Below, in pieces: positions 27,059 to 36,335 of a stretch of DNA of 64,000 nt (position 1 is the first letter of the stretch; every line of letters begins with the position of its first letter). A program made the translations under genes and the position numbers. The DNA comes from an uncultured Prevotella sp. (GTDB lineage: Bacteria; Bacteroidota; Bacteroidia; Bacteroidales; Bacteroidaceae): the NCBI GenBank assembly GCA_905233985.1, contig CAJOFA010000004.1, forward strand, positions 39,343-103,342. The letters run 5' to 3'. The notes below the pieces were generated by a model. That model saw only the letters and a program-made list of their open reading frames with translations, had not been told where the DNA came from and made no database searches.

Positions 27059-27106
27059 AAAAAAGTGAAGAGTGAAGAATGAAGAGTAAATAATTTGCTG
27101 CTGCAC
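27059..27106. repeat. stutter run with a copy of the ATTTGCTGC element
   Basis: A run of AGTGAAGAGTGAAGAATGAAG words (27064-27088) is joined to ATTTGCTGCTGCAC (27093-27106), which matches the inverted repeats at 23132 and 23187. It lies in the gap before the CHU_C gene. Confidence 0.65.
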
Positions 27107-27167
27107 CCTAAAATTTTCTAAATTTTCCTCCTAATCTTTGTTTTTTTTACTACCTTTGTCGGCAAAG

Positions 27168-27617
27168 ATGAACATCATGACAAAGAAACACTTGATATTA
27201 CTTGTCGTCATGCTATGCTTCCCATTGCTGATGAGCGCACAGACAGACACCACAGACGATGAGAACACAAACGACGAGAACACCACGGAGCAAAACGACA
27301 GCCTCGTGGTGAGCCACATTGAGATTTACAACGCTTTCTCACCTAACGGCGACAACAGAAACGACGTGCTGCGCGTCAAGTCAAGCACGGGCATCGTAGA
27401 GTTCAAGGCTATTATCTTCAACCGCTGGGGACAGAAGTTGTACGAGTGGACCGACATCAATGGCGGATGGGATGGTAATGTCAACGGAAAGCCAGCCAAG
27501 CAGGGCACCTACTTCGTGCTTGTCAAGGCAAAAGGCTCTGACGGACAGACACACACCATCAAACGTGACGTCAACCTGCTACGCGGTTACAATGAAGGCT
27601 ATAGCAATGAACAGTAA
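27168..27617 (+). CDS. small exported protein with CHU_C (gliding/T9SS-type C-terminal) domain
   Basis: This 149-residue protein has a signal peptide ([15 protein letters not shown], ending near SAQ), an Asp/Asn/Glu/Thr-rich spacer, and a CHU_C domain recognised by [26 protein letters not shown] and [16 protein letters not shown]. In Bacteroidetes such domains form the C-termini of large secreted adhesins, often as type IX secretion signals. Here it stands nearly alone with no adhesin upstream. The -7 TACCTTTG (27151-27158) ends 9 bases before ATG 27168, which overrules the longer frame from 27138. Its 3' end overlaps the start of uvrA by 11 bases, suggesting coupling. Confidence 0.85.
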   Translation: MNIMTKKHLILLVVMLCFPLLMSAQTDTTDDENTNDENTTEQNDSLVVSHIEIYNAFSPNGDNRNDVLRVKSSTGIVEFKAIIFNRWGQKLYEWTDINGGWDGNVNGKPAKQGTYFVLVKAKGSDGQTHTIKRDVNLLRGYNEGYSNEQ

Positions 27618-30516
27618 CAGCATCAAAGAAACAGAGAACATCAATGTATGGGGAGCGCGCGTCCATAATCTCAAGAACATTGACATACAGATTCCCCGCA
27701 ACTCACTTACCGTGATTACCGGACTCAGCGGTTCGGGAAAGTCCTCGCTGGCCTTCGACACCATCTTTGCTGAGGGACAGCGACGCTATATCGAAACATT
27801 CTCAGCCTATGCACGGAACTTTCTTGGCGGGCTAGAACGTCCTGACGTAGATAAGATTACAGGACTGTCGCCCGTCATCAGCATCGAACAGAAGACCACC
27901 AACCGCAATCCGCGTTCTACGGTAGGGACCACCACAGAGATATACGACTATCTACGCCTGCTCTTTGCCCGAGCTGGTAAGGCCTACAGCTACATGACCG
28001 GTGAGCCGATGGTGAAATATACCGAGGAACGGGTGTTTCAGATGATTGAAGAAAGCTATGCCGGACACAAGATTATTCTCCTTGCCCCTGTGGTGCGCAG
28101 CCGCAAGGGACACTACCGTGAGCTCTTCGAGAATATGCGCCGGAAAGGGTTTCTGCATGTCCGTATAGACGGCGAGCTATATGACATCACAGCAGGCATG
28201 AAGGTGGACCGCTACAAGAACCACAACATCGAGGTGGTCGTGGACAGGCTCGCCCTACCCTCTAAGTCTGAGGATGAGAAGGGTCTCAACAAAGACAGCT
28301 CAGAGCGTCTCAAGAAGAGCATTGCACTCGCCATGAAGATGGGCGAAGGTCTCATCATGGTGATAGACCACGAAACGGGAGAATCTAAATATTTCTCAAA
28401 GCGTCTGATGTGTCCCACCACCGGTATCTCCTATGATGAGCCAGCACCCAACAATTTCTCTTTCAACTCACCTATGGGCGCCTGTCCACGGTGCAAGGGT
28501 CTCGGATATATCAGCGAGATTGACCTCGATAAGGTAATCCCCGACCGTAAACAGAACATCCACGAAGGAGCCATCGCCCCACTCGGCAAGTATAAGAACC
28601 AGATGATTTTCTGGCAGATTGACGCCATTCTCCAGAAATATGACTGCGACCTGAAGACTGCCATCACAGACATTCCCGACGAGGCATTAAACGAGATTCT
28701 CTACGGTTCACTCGACGACGTTCGCATCAGCAAGGAGCTGGTGCATACCTCCAGCGATTATTTTGTACGCTTCGACGGAGTGGTGAAATACCTGCGTTCC
28801 GTCATCGACAACGACGAGAGTGCCAACGGCCAGAAATGGGCCGACCAGTTCCTCGCCGACTGCGAGTGTCCTGAGTGCCACGGACAGCGGCTCAACCGCG
28901 AAGCCCTCTCCTATCGCTTTGCCGGCAAGAACATCGCTGAGCTGTCTGCAATGGACATCAGCGAACTCAACGAATGGCTGGAGAATTTAGAAGGGCAAGA
29001 CGAAAGGAGCAAGGGGCAAGAACGCCTGGACGAGATGCAGCGTCAGATAGCCACCGAGATACTGAAGGAGATACGAACACGTCTCCGTTTCCTGCTCGAC
29101 GTCGGACTCGACTACCTGTCGCTCAACCGTCCTTCTGCCTCCCTCTCGGGCGGCGAGAGTCAGCGAATACGTCTTGCTACGCAAATAGGTTCACAGCTCG
29201 TCAACGTGCTCTACATCCTCGATGAGCCCAGCATCGGACTGCACCAACGCGACAACGAACGCCTCATCCGCTCGCTCAAGGAATTGCGAGACATGGGTAA
29301 CACCGTCATCGTCGTGGAGCATGACCGTGACATGATGCTGGCAGCTGACTACATTATTGACATCGGACCCCGTGCCGGACGCAAAGGAGGTGAAGTGGTG
29401 TTCCAAGGAACCCCCGACCAACTCCTCAAGACAGATACCCTAACGGCACAATACCTGAACTGGAAATCCATGGCAGAGACCTCCGCAAAGCGTCTGAGCA
29501 CCGACGACGTTCCACCCTCCACTCTGACAATAAAAGGATGCACCGGCAACAATCTCAAATCCGTCGATGTCACCTTTCCTCTCGGACAGCTCATCCTCGT
29601 CACTGGCGTGAGCGGCTCCGGCAAGTCCACACTCATCAACGAGACGCTGTACCCCATTCTCAGCCAGAAGTTCTACCGTTCACTCAAGGCACCCCTGCCC
29701 TATGATAGCATCGAGGGCATCGAACACCTCGACAAGGTTGTCAATGTTGACCAGAGCCCCATCGGACGTACGCCACGCTCTAACCCTGCCACCTATACCG
29801 GTGTATTCTCCGACATCCGCTCCCTCTACGTTCATCTCCCCGAGGCACAGATAAGAGGCTACAAGCCCGGACGCTTCTCTTTCAATGTCAAGGGCGGGCG
29901 CTGCGAGGAATGTGGCGGCAACGGATACAAGACCATCGAAATGAATTTCCTCCCTGACGTCATGGTTCCCTGCGAGGTATGTCACGGCAAACGCTATAAC
30001 CGCGAGACATTGGAGGTGCGTTACAAAGGCAAATCCATTGCAGATGTCCTGGATATGACCATCAACCAGGCTGTGGAATTCTTCGAGAACGTGCCCGACA
30101 TTCTCCGTAAAATCAAGACCATACAAGACGTCGGACTCGGCTATATCAAGCTCGGACAGCCCTCAACCACCCTCAGCGGCGGTGAGAGTCAGCGTGTCAA
30201 GCTCGCCACCGAACTCTCGAAGAAAGACACAGGACGTACCCTTTACATCCTTGACGAGCCCACCACAGGCCTGCATTTCGAAGACATCCGTGTGCTCATG
30301 CAGGTCTTGCGCCGACTGGTGGACCGCGGCAATACCGTCATCATCATCGAGCACAATCTTGATGTCATCCTCCAGGCCGACCATATCATCGACATGGGGC
30401 TTGAGGGTGGACGCCGAGGAGGAACCGTCGTCGTCACCGGTACGCCCGAAGAAGTGGCACACAGCGGCAAGGGCTATACTGCCCACTTCCTACAAAAGGA
30501 ACTGGAAAAATCATGA
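27607..30516 (+). CDS. uvrA: UvrA, excinuclease ABC subunit A
   Basis: This 969-residue DNA damage sensor of nucleotide excision repair works with UvrB and UvrC. It has two ABC ATPase modules (GLSGSGKSS near residue 38 and GVSGSGKST near 662) and two signature motifs (LSGGESQR). The Zn-binding Cys pairs include CPRCKGLG and, in the second half, CEECGGNG with [10 protein letters not shown]. The ATG at 27607 is chosen. A frame open from 27460 and an ATG at 27592 also exist. Residues near 462-472 carry an odd charged insert ([14 protein letters not shown]) from a stuttered DNA word, in a linker of the first module. comEC overlaps by 4 bases (ATGA). Confidence 0.98.
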   Translation: MNSNSIKETENINVWGARVHNLKNIDIQIPRNSLTVITGLSGSGKSSLAFDTIFAEGQRRYIETFSAYARNFLGGLERPDVDKITGLSPVISIEQKTTNRNPRSTVGTTTEIYDYLRLLFARAGKAYSYMTGEPMVKYTEERVFQMIEESYAGHKIILLAPVVRSRKGHYRELFENMRRKGFLHVRIDGELYDITAGMKVDRYKNHNIEVVVDRLALPSKSEDEKGLNKDSSERLKKSIALAMKMGEGLIMVIDHETGESKYFSKRLMCPTTGISYDEPAPNNFSFNSPMGACPRCKGLGYISEIDLDKVIPDRKQNIHEGAIAPLGKYKNQMIFWQIDAILQKYDCDLKTAITDIPDEALNEILYGSLDDVRISKELVHTSSDYFVRFDGVVKYLRSVIDNDESANGQKWADQFLADCECPECHGQRLNREALSYRFAGKNIAELSAMDISELNEWLENLEGQDERSKGQERLDEMQRQIATEILKEIRTRLRFLLDVGLDYLSLNRPSASLSGGESQRIRLATQIGSQLVNVLYILDEPSIGLHQRDNERLIRSLKELRDMGNTVIVVEHDRDMMLAADYIIDIGPRAGRKGGEVVFQGTPDQLLKTDTLTAQYLNWKSMAETSAKRLSTDDVPPSTLTIKGCTGNNLKSVDVTFPLGQLILVTGVSGSGKSTLINETLYPILSQKFYRSLKAPLPYDSIEGIEHLDKVVNVDQSPIGRTPRSNPATYTGVFSDIRSLYVHLPEAQIRGYKPGRFSFNVKGGRCEECGGNGYKTIEMNFLPDVMVPCEVCHGKRYNRETLEVRYKGKSIADVLDMTINQAVEFFENVPDILRKIKTIQDVGLGYIKLGQPSTTLSGGESQRVKLATELSKKDTGRTLYILDEPTTGLHFEDIRVLMQVLRRLVDRGNTVIIIEHNLDVILQADHIIDMGLEGGRRGGTVVVTGTPEEVAHSGKGYTAHFLQKELEKS

Positions 30517-32048
30517 ATAAACCCCTCGAAAGAACACCTCTGGCAGGACCGCTTCTGGGACTCATTGCCGGTATTATCATTGCTGACGTTATTTCCATCC
30601 CCGTCATCTGGCTATTCGTTCTCTTGATAGCCCTGTTGACTGTCACCCTCATGCTAAGCCGCTATCCCTCTGTACAGAGTATTCTTATCGGCACAGCTTG
30701 TGCCTTATCGGGGGCTGCACTCTATGGCTTACAGCAACGGAACATGCAGCACCAATGGGCAGAGCAACCTGCCGACCACGAGGCAGTCATTGCCTCAGAA
30801 CCCGTTGTACGTGGAAAAACGCTCAGCATGGATGCCTTGCTTGCCTCATCGGGTGACAAGATACAGCTACGTATCATGCGTGACGAACAAAGTTCTAAAC
30901 TTCAAGTGGGCGACGGCATTGTCTTCCACGCCGCTATCAAACCTCTTAGTGCTCATGGCAGCTACCTCACCTACCTGCAGAGTCACGGCTATATGGGTGA
31001 GACCTTCGTCTGGCATGACCGCTGGCATCAAACTATCGTTTCCCTCCGGGAACTCAGCACCACCCAACGCTCCCGACTTTTCTTCCTCAGTCAACGGCAT
31101 CAGCTGTTGCAACACCTACGTGCCACAGCTATCAGCGACGAAGCATACGCTATCGTAGCAGCGATGGCTTTAGGTGACAGGACAGCCGTCACACATGAGC
31201 AACGCAGTGTATTTACCAACACAGGCACGTCACACCTGTTAGCTCTCAGCGGACTCCATCTGGGCATCATCTATCTCCTGCTCAGCCAGCTCTTTCCCCG
31301 TCGCAGGGCACGCATGGTCAGCCGTCTACTCATCGTCAGCAGCATCTGGGCTTTCGTCCTGCTCGTCGGTATGCCTTCAAGCGTGGTACGTGCTGCCGTC
31401 ATGATTTCCGTCTATGCCGTCATCGACCTGCTTCGTCGCGGACATACCCCTGTCAACACGCTTGCCTTTACTGCCATTATCATGCTGATCATCAATCCGT
31501 CAGCCCTTTTCGATGTCGGCTTCCAACTCTCCTTTTCCTCTGTTCTCGCCATCCTACTATTCACGCCATTGCTCACGGATATGCTTAACTACGTTTTCCG
31601 CATTCCGAAAACACCTGACGAGACACTGATAGCGAGATGTCTTACAAAGACAAAAAAGGTTTTCATTGCAACGACGACCGTCTCGATAGCAGCCCAACTG
31701 GGCACGGCACCGCTCATTGCTTATCATTTCGGACAGTTCTCTCCTTACTTCCTATTCGCCAACTACGTCGCCATTCCTCTGACCATACTCATACTCTATC
31801 TTACCCTTGCTTTAGTGCTGACCACTTTCTTACCTGCCATTCAATCAGTTATCACCATATTACTTACCTTCATCGTTAGCATATTGAATGGTTGGCTGAC
31901 GTGGCTTACCTCCCTCCCCTGCTCTACCGTCGAAGGGCTGCGTCCCACCATCGTCAAGACCATAGCCGCTTATGTTCTCATGGCCTGTATCTATGCCTTT
32001 CTGAGTTACATCAAAAAAAGACGGACAGGAAATTCCCGTCCGTCTTGA
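30513..32048 (+). CDS. comEC: ComEC/Rec2-family DNA uptake channel
   Basis: This 511-residue polytopic membrane protein has an N-terminal DUF4131-like region with two to three membrane segments and an OB-like part (GDGIVFHAAIKP, residues 130-145), then the ComEC channel core (ALGDRTAVTHEQRSVF, GTSHLLALSGLHLG, near residues 225-250). ComEC carries single-stranded DNA inward during transformation. The protein lacks the C-terminal metallo-beta-lactamase domain of longer ComEC, which I recall is frequent in Bacteroidetes. It overlaps uvrA by 4 bases, a repair-uptake pairing. A terminator hairpin overlaps its stop codon region. Activity is inferred from the family. Confidence 0.9.
   Translation: MNKPLERTPLAGPLLGLIAGIIIADVISIPVIWLFVLLIALLTVTLMLSRYPSVQSILIGTACALSGAALYGLQQRNMQHQWAEQPADHEAVIASEPVVRGKTLSMDALLASSGDKIQLRIMRDEQSSKLQVGDGIVFHAAIKPLSAHGSYLTYLQSHGYMGETFVWHDRWHQTIVSLRELSTTQRSRLFFLSQRHQLLQHLRATAISDEAYAIVAAMALGDRTAVTHEQRSVFTNTGTSHLLALSGLHLGIIYLLLSQLFPRRRARMVSRLLIVSSIWAFVLLVGMPSSVVRAAVMISVYAVIDLLRRGHTPVNTLAFTAIIMLIINPSALFDVGFQLSFSSVLAILLFTPLLTDMLNYVFRIPKTPDETLIARCLTKTKKVFIATTTVSIAAQLGTAPLIAYHFGQFSPYFLFANYVAIPLTILILYLTLALVLTTFLPAIQSVITILLTFIVSILNGWLTWLTSLPCSTVEGLRPTIVKTIAAYVLMACIYAFLSYIKKRRTGNSRPS
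32011..32046 (-). terminator. terminator hairpin shared between comEC and ppiD
   Basis: A 9-bp perfect stem (32018-32026 with 32038-32046) carries AAGACGGAC and its complement with an 11-base loop. On the minus strand it is followed by a T run, so it works best for ppiD. It overlaps the last codons of comEC. Confidence 0.8.
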
Positions 32049-32071
32049 TATGGGTGATGTAAACGCAGCTA

Positions 32072-34228
32072 TCAGTTGAAGAACTTATAGCGGACGTCAA
32101 CAACATTTGCCTTGAGCATGAGTTCCTGCTTGTAAAGGCGGGCAGCCTGCAATGCCTGCTGGTGCAGCTGCTGTTCAACAGCCTTAGCATCGAAGGTAGC
32201 TCCCTCGCGCTGAGTCTTCTTCACAACCTGTACCATATAGGCTCCGTTATTACCGCGGATGACTGTGGGGTTGAACTTACCCTGCTGGGTAGCTGCCACA
32301 GTACCGCTGATAGCGGGCTCACTGGCATTAGCTGACTGTACGAAGACAGGAGCAGCGAAGGTAACCTGCTTGACTGAGTCAACGACAGCACCCTTCTGCT
32401 TAGCAGCATCAATACTGGTGACACCCTTCATCTTCTCAACAATCATATCGTATTTCTTGTCGCGCATGACGATAGTCTTCAAATCGTCCTTCACGGTGTC
32501 GAAGTCACGGATGCCCTTCTTGTGAATACCTGTAACGGCAACGACAAGCAGGTGGTCGTTATTACCTACCTGGTCGTAGAGTTTAGACACCTCACCTTCA
32601 TTGGCCTCGAAAATCCAACGGAGGGCTTCTGTGGTACCACGCAGACCGGCAACTGTATGCTCGCTGCTGCTGAAGTCACGACGCTCCTGAACAGTATAGC
32701 CGAACTTCGGCGCGTTCTTCTCAATATCCTCTAATGTCTGGTTCTCGCTGACAAACTGGCTGAACTTGTTATAGGCAGCCTGGCGGGTAGTCGATGAGAA
32801 CTCAATGCCATGCTTGATGATAGCGGCATCATACTTGGTGGTCATGGCACGACGAGCTGTCACCTGAATGATGATGTTACCCTGTGTGAACGTGAGATTC
32901 TTTGTCTCGTTGGGGTTCGTGTTCAACAGAGCCTCAAGCAGCTTCTTGGAGTCGGCATCGATAGAGGGTGCATTCTCATACATGGGAGCCGTAAACCACA
33001 TCTTATCTCCTGTCTGACCATACTTGCCGGCAATCTCGGCAAAGTCAGCACCACCCTTGAGGGCGTTATAGATACTGTCAGCACGGTTGTGGGCTACATC
33101 GACAGAGTTGTCGAATACACGAATCTGACGATACTCCACAGAGTCGGGCAGCTGCGTCTTGTTGATGAGCTTGATGACATTGAGCGTATTGTCGTATGCT
33201 GTTTCAAACGGCTCAGTAGTCTGACCTACCTGCATAGAATCGAGCTTGGCAGCGATGTCACGCGGCATAACCTTTGAAGAGACAGCAATGCCCAGATAAT
33301 TGATATCTGACTGAGCCTTGCCTACAACCATCGTGGGATCAGCACCGGCACGGAGGCTATCGCTGGCTGCCTGCATTTTCTTCATGAGGTCAGCACGGTC
33401 CTGCGTAGAAGCGCTAATCTGTACGGTGACATACTTGATGTCACGGGTGGGGAGATACTGGCGGAACTCTTCCTTCCTCTTGTTGTAAGCTTCCTGGAGG
33501 TCAGCATCGCTGATTTTGACATCATTGTCGTTGATGGAAGCATAAGGTATCGAGGCGAGGATGATTTCGCTCTCGGTATTCTGTCCCTCGAAGGCCATCT
33601 TTGCGGAGATGGGATTGGAGATGAGCGCATGTGAGAGGAGGCTCTCATACTTCATGGCGAGCGTCTGCTCACGGAGCGTGCGCTCAATGAAGAGCCAGAA
33701 GCGATAGATGCTCTGATACTGCTTGGCAAGTTCGGGATCAGCAGCACCCTTCTTCATCTCGTCCTGGAACTTGGTGAGCAACGTCAGGTCAAAACGACCC
33801 GTCTGCTGGTTGACGAAGGGCGACTGGAGCAACAGGGGATTGGTACCATCCTTGAGGATGTCCTGCACCTCCTTATCGGTTACGGCGAGTCCAAGCTTCT
33901 TGGCTTCAGCCTCGATAATCTTGTTAGTTACAAATGCCTGCCACACCTGGTCGTTGAGCTGGTTCTGCTCCTCGTCGGTGAAGTTCTCACGTCCCTGAGT
34001 GAACTTGATGGCATCGGTGTACTCGGCAACGAGCTCCTGATAGTCCTGATAGGTAATTTTCTCACCGAGGACTTTTGCCACTTTGTCGCGGCCGATGTTT
34101 TCATCACCACCGAAAAGGTCATCGATGGGGTTCTTCAACATGTCGCCTGCGATGAACGCGAAAAGTCCTAACGCGATGATGCAGATGAGCAACACGTTTC
34201 TCTTTCTGATTTTTTCTAATACTGCCAT
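32072..34228 (-). CDS. ppiD: PpiD/SurA-type peptidylprolyl isomerase chaperone
   Basis: This 718-residue membrane-anchored periplasmic chaperone has a short cytoplasmic N-terminus, one transmembrane segment (LLICIIALGLFAFIAGD, residues 13-29), a long SurA_N-like helical region and parvulin-type folds in the middle (SVEYRQIRVF and GGADFAEIAGKYG, residues 365-420). A second, weaker rotamase-like region may follow. PpiD assists folding of proteins leaving the Sec translocon. The size and architecture match the Bacteroidetes form. Its own promoter -7 is TAATTTTG at 34278-34285. It ends beside a terminator. It is not part of the GldE-LptC operon, as the gap of 100 bases is AT-rich. Confidence 0.9.
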   Translation of the reverse strand: MAVLEKIRKRNVLLICIIALGLFAFIAGDMLKNPIDDLFGGDENIGRDKVAKVLGEKITYQDYQELVAEYTDAIKFTQGRENFTDEEQNQLNDQVWQAFVTNKIIEAEAKKLGLAVTDKEVQDILKDGTNPLLLQSPFVNQQTGRFDLTLLTKFQDEMKKGAADPELAKQYQSIYRFWLFIERTLREQTLAMKYESLLSHALISNPISAKMAFEGQNTESEIILASIPYASINDNDVKISDADLQEAYNKRKEEFRQYLPTRDIKYVTVQISASTQDRADLMKKMQAASDSLRAGADPTMVVGKAQSDINYLGIAVSSKVMPRDIAAKLDSMQVGQTTEPFETAYDNTLNVIKLINKTQLPDSVEYRQIRVFDNSVDVAHNRADSIYNALKGGADFAEIAGKYGQTGDKMWFTAPMYENAPSIDADSKKLLEALLNTNPNETKNLTFTQGNIIIQVTARRAMTTKYDAAIIKHGIEFSSTTRQAAYNKFSQFVSENQTLEDIEKNAPKFGYTVQERRDFSSSEHTVAGLRGTTEALRWIFEANEGEVSKLYDQVGNNDHLLVVAVTGIHKKGIRDFDTVKDDLKTIVMRDKKYDMIVEKMKGVTSIDAAKQKGAVVDSVKQVTFAAPVFVQSANASEPAISGTVAATQQGKFNPTVIRGNNGAYMVQVVKKTQREGATFDAKAVEQQLHQQALQAARLYKQELMLKANVVDVRYKFFN

Positions 34229-34277
34229 TTTTAAATTTTATTTTTTGCTTTTTTTTATTATTTTCCGTTACGGCCGA

Positions 34278-34285
34278 CAAAATTA
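34278..34285 (-). promoter_or_regulatory. -7 element of ppiD
   Basis: TAATTTTG on the minus strand fits TAnnTTTG, 49 bases upstream of the ppiD start codon. No good -33 box is visible. Confidence 0.45.
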
Positions 34286-34329
34286 CAAAATTTCTTCGAA
34301 ACAGAGGAAAAAAACTTGTATTTTTTAAC

Positions 34330-35667
34330 TTATTCGGTAATATTAAGCCTTACAAGCTCGATTTTTGTCATTGTATTCTTGATGATTTTGAATTGGAACT
34401 TACCAATCGTGACCACTTCGTTCAGTTTGGGGAAACTCTGGTATTCGTGCAAAATCAGTCCGCCAATGGTCATATATTCGTCACTCTCAGGCAAGTCAAG
34501 GTCAAACATTTCGTTTACCTTCTCTGTCTCAAGACGGGCTGACAGCAGATAGTCGCCGTCAGGGAGCTGCTTCGCTATGTAAGTCTGTGTATCGTGCTCA
34601 TCCTCAATGTCGCCGAAGATTTCCTCCACGATGTCCTCAAGGGAGACAAGTCCGCTGGTACCACCAAACTCATCCACAACGATACCCAACGACTTCTTCT
34701 GCTGCAGGAAGATATGCATCAGTTTGCGGGCAGCCATCGTCTCAGGGACAAAGGGAAGGGTACGTATCTCCAGGTCGTTGAGGGTGGCCGGTGAGGGGTG
34801 AGCGGTGAGCGGCGAAGGGGACAGTTTGAAGAGTTCCGATGAGTGGATATAGCCGATGACATGGTCTATATCATCCTTATAGACAATGATTTTTGAGTAT
34901 CCGCTCTCGATAAATCTGCTCTTGAGCTCTTCGATGGTAGCATCTTCTATGTCAATGGCCTCAATCTCCGTTCGGGGTATCATACAATCACGCACCTTCG
35001 TATCGGAGAAGTCAAGGGCATTATGGAAAATCTTTACCTCCTCGTCCATCTCGTCCTTATCGGTGGCATGTTCCAGACTGCTCTGCACCAGATAGTCGAG
35101 ATCAACCTTACTAAACTCCTTTTCCTCGGCAGCGGCAAGCATCTTTACACCAAACATACGCAGCACAATACGTGACAGGAAAGTAGCAAAGCGCGATACC
35201 GGATAGAGCAGGACATAGAACACGTATGCCGGCAGAGCGAAGAACGTCAGCAGCGTGTTGGCATTGTTCTTGAAGATGGTCTTGGGCAGGAACTCGCCGG
35301 TGAAGAGTACGACAATGGTTGACGCTATCGTGTCGGCAGCCACACAAAGACCGTCGGCAGCACTTCCGAAGACTGCCTCGCTGAAGAGGTCGTTGAAGAA
35401 GAGCGTATCGAAGATTTTGGCAAACAGAATGCCATAGACCACCAGAGCGATGTTGTTGCCTACGAGCATGGTACTGACAAAGTCGCTGGGGTGACGGTAG
35501 AAGAAAGCGATGACGCGCTGGGCAATGCCATTCTTCTCACGGTCCATCTCCGCACGCATACGGTTGCTCGACACGAAGGCGATCTCCATGCCCGAAAAGA
35601 AGGCTGAGAAAACCATCGAGACAATCAGTCCAATGACCAGAGGCAGCATTTCAGTAATATGTTCCAT
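34330..35667 (-). CDS. GldE/CorC-HlyC-type membrane protein with CBS domains
   Basis: This 445-residue protein has a CNNM-type transmembrane domain (residues 1-190), a CBS pair (SGYSKIIVYKDDIDHVIGYI and VDEFGGTSGLVSLEDIVEEI regions), and a C-terminal CorC_HlyC domain. The family transports or senses divalent cations; in Bacteroidetes GldE is a gliding-associated member of the same family. The ATG at 35667 is chosen; a TTG start at 35679 would overlap lptC. An insert near residues 283-296 (SPSPLTAHPSPATL) is encoded by a stuttering GGTGAGCGGTGAG DNA word and lies between CBS strands. It ends an operon with LptC and an outer membrane protein. The physiological ion is unknown. Confidence 0.85.
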   Translation of the reverse strand: MEHITEMLPLVIGLIVSMVFSAFFSGMEIAFVSSNRMRAEMDREKNGIAQRVIAFFYRHPSDFVSTMLVGNNIALVVYGILFAKIFDTLFFNDLFSEAVFGSAADGLCVAADTIASTIVVLFTGEFLPKTIFKNNANTLLTFFALPAYVFYVLLYPVSRFATFLSRIVLRMFGVKMLAAAEEKEFSKVDLDYLVQSSLEHATDKDEMDEEVKIFHNALDFSDTKVRDCMIPRTEIEAIDIEDATIEELKSRFIESGYSKIIVYKDDIDHVIGYIHSSELFKLSPSPLTAHPSPATLNDLEIRTLPFVPETMAARKLMHIFLQQKKSLGIVVDEFGGTSGLVSLEDIVEEIFGDIEDEHDTQTYIAKQLPDGDYLLSARLETEKVNEMFDLDLPESDEYMTIGGLILHEYQSFPKLNEVVTIGKFQFKIIKNTMTKIELVRLNITE

Positions 35668-35675
35668 TTCTTTTT

Positions 35676-36335
35676 TCAAGGCTGCGGTTGCGTTGTCGCG
35701 GCATGACGGCTGGCAGGCTGACGTGGAGGTGCAGTCTTGGTAGTATCAGCTGGAGTCGCTGGAGTATTCGGTTTGTTCTCTTCGGGTTTCTTCTCAACGT
35801 CTTCCGACTGGAACGAGCCCTTGGAGTTGGTGACGATATAATGGCGCATCTGTTCGTCGCTGCGGAAGTATGTGCCCTGCAACGTTCGCTCAGGAGTAAC
35901 GACCCGAGAGAAGCAGTTGGAATACAGCTCATGGCGCATGCCGTCCCAATAGAGTTCCTCGCTGGTAAAGAAAAGCCCGTTGACATTACGGACACGGACA
36001 CGTCCCCGCAGATGCCAAAGTCTCAACTGGTCGTAATACCATGCCGTGTCTGCCGTGATGCAGGCCTCCACGTGGAACGTCTTGTCATACTGCTGCAGGA
36101 AAATGCCCTTCATGAACTCCCATCGCGAGGGACTCTTGATGGTGTTCACCTCCCACCGCTCAGTGATGATGCGGTATTTCATCATGCCGGAGTCGGAAAT
36201 CAGCGTATTGACACCATACGTGGTCATCATCGACACAGAGTCACGGTCGTTGATGGCCGGTGCAATATGCTCCTTCTCCTCCGTACAGGCAATAAAAAGT
36301 ACGCTAATTGAAAAAAGAAAAATGAGAGGCCGCAT
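35676..36335 (-). CDS. lptC: LptC, lipopolysaccharide export periplasmic protein
   Basis: This 219-residue lipoprotein-like LptC has lipobox FIAC (Cys at residue 17), a mostly beta-strand LptC domain (VNTIKSPSRWEFMKGIF and VEACITADTAWYY regions) and a Pro/Thr/Ala-rich C-terminal tail not needed for the fold. LptC hands lipopolysaccharide from the LptBFG transporter to the periplasmic bridge LptA. The lipobox would replace the usual membrane anchor seen in Proteobacteria. It sits between a barrel protein upstream and the CBS protein downstream, with one-base or eight-base gaps, so all three share a transcript from the promoter at 37687. Confidence 0.87.
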   Translation of the reverse strand: MRPLIFLFSISVLFIACTEEKEHIAPAINDRDSVSMMTTYGVNTLISDSGMMKYRIITERWEVNTIKSPSRWEFMKGIFLQQYDKTFHVEACITADTAWYYDQLRLWHLRGRVRVRNVNGLFFTSEELYWDGMRHELYSNCFSRVVTPERTLQGTYFRSDEQMRHYIVTNSKGSFQSEDVEKKPEENKPNTPATPADTTKTAPPRQPASRHAATTQPQP

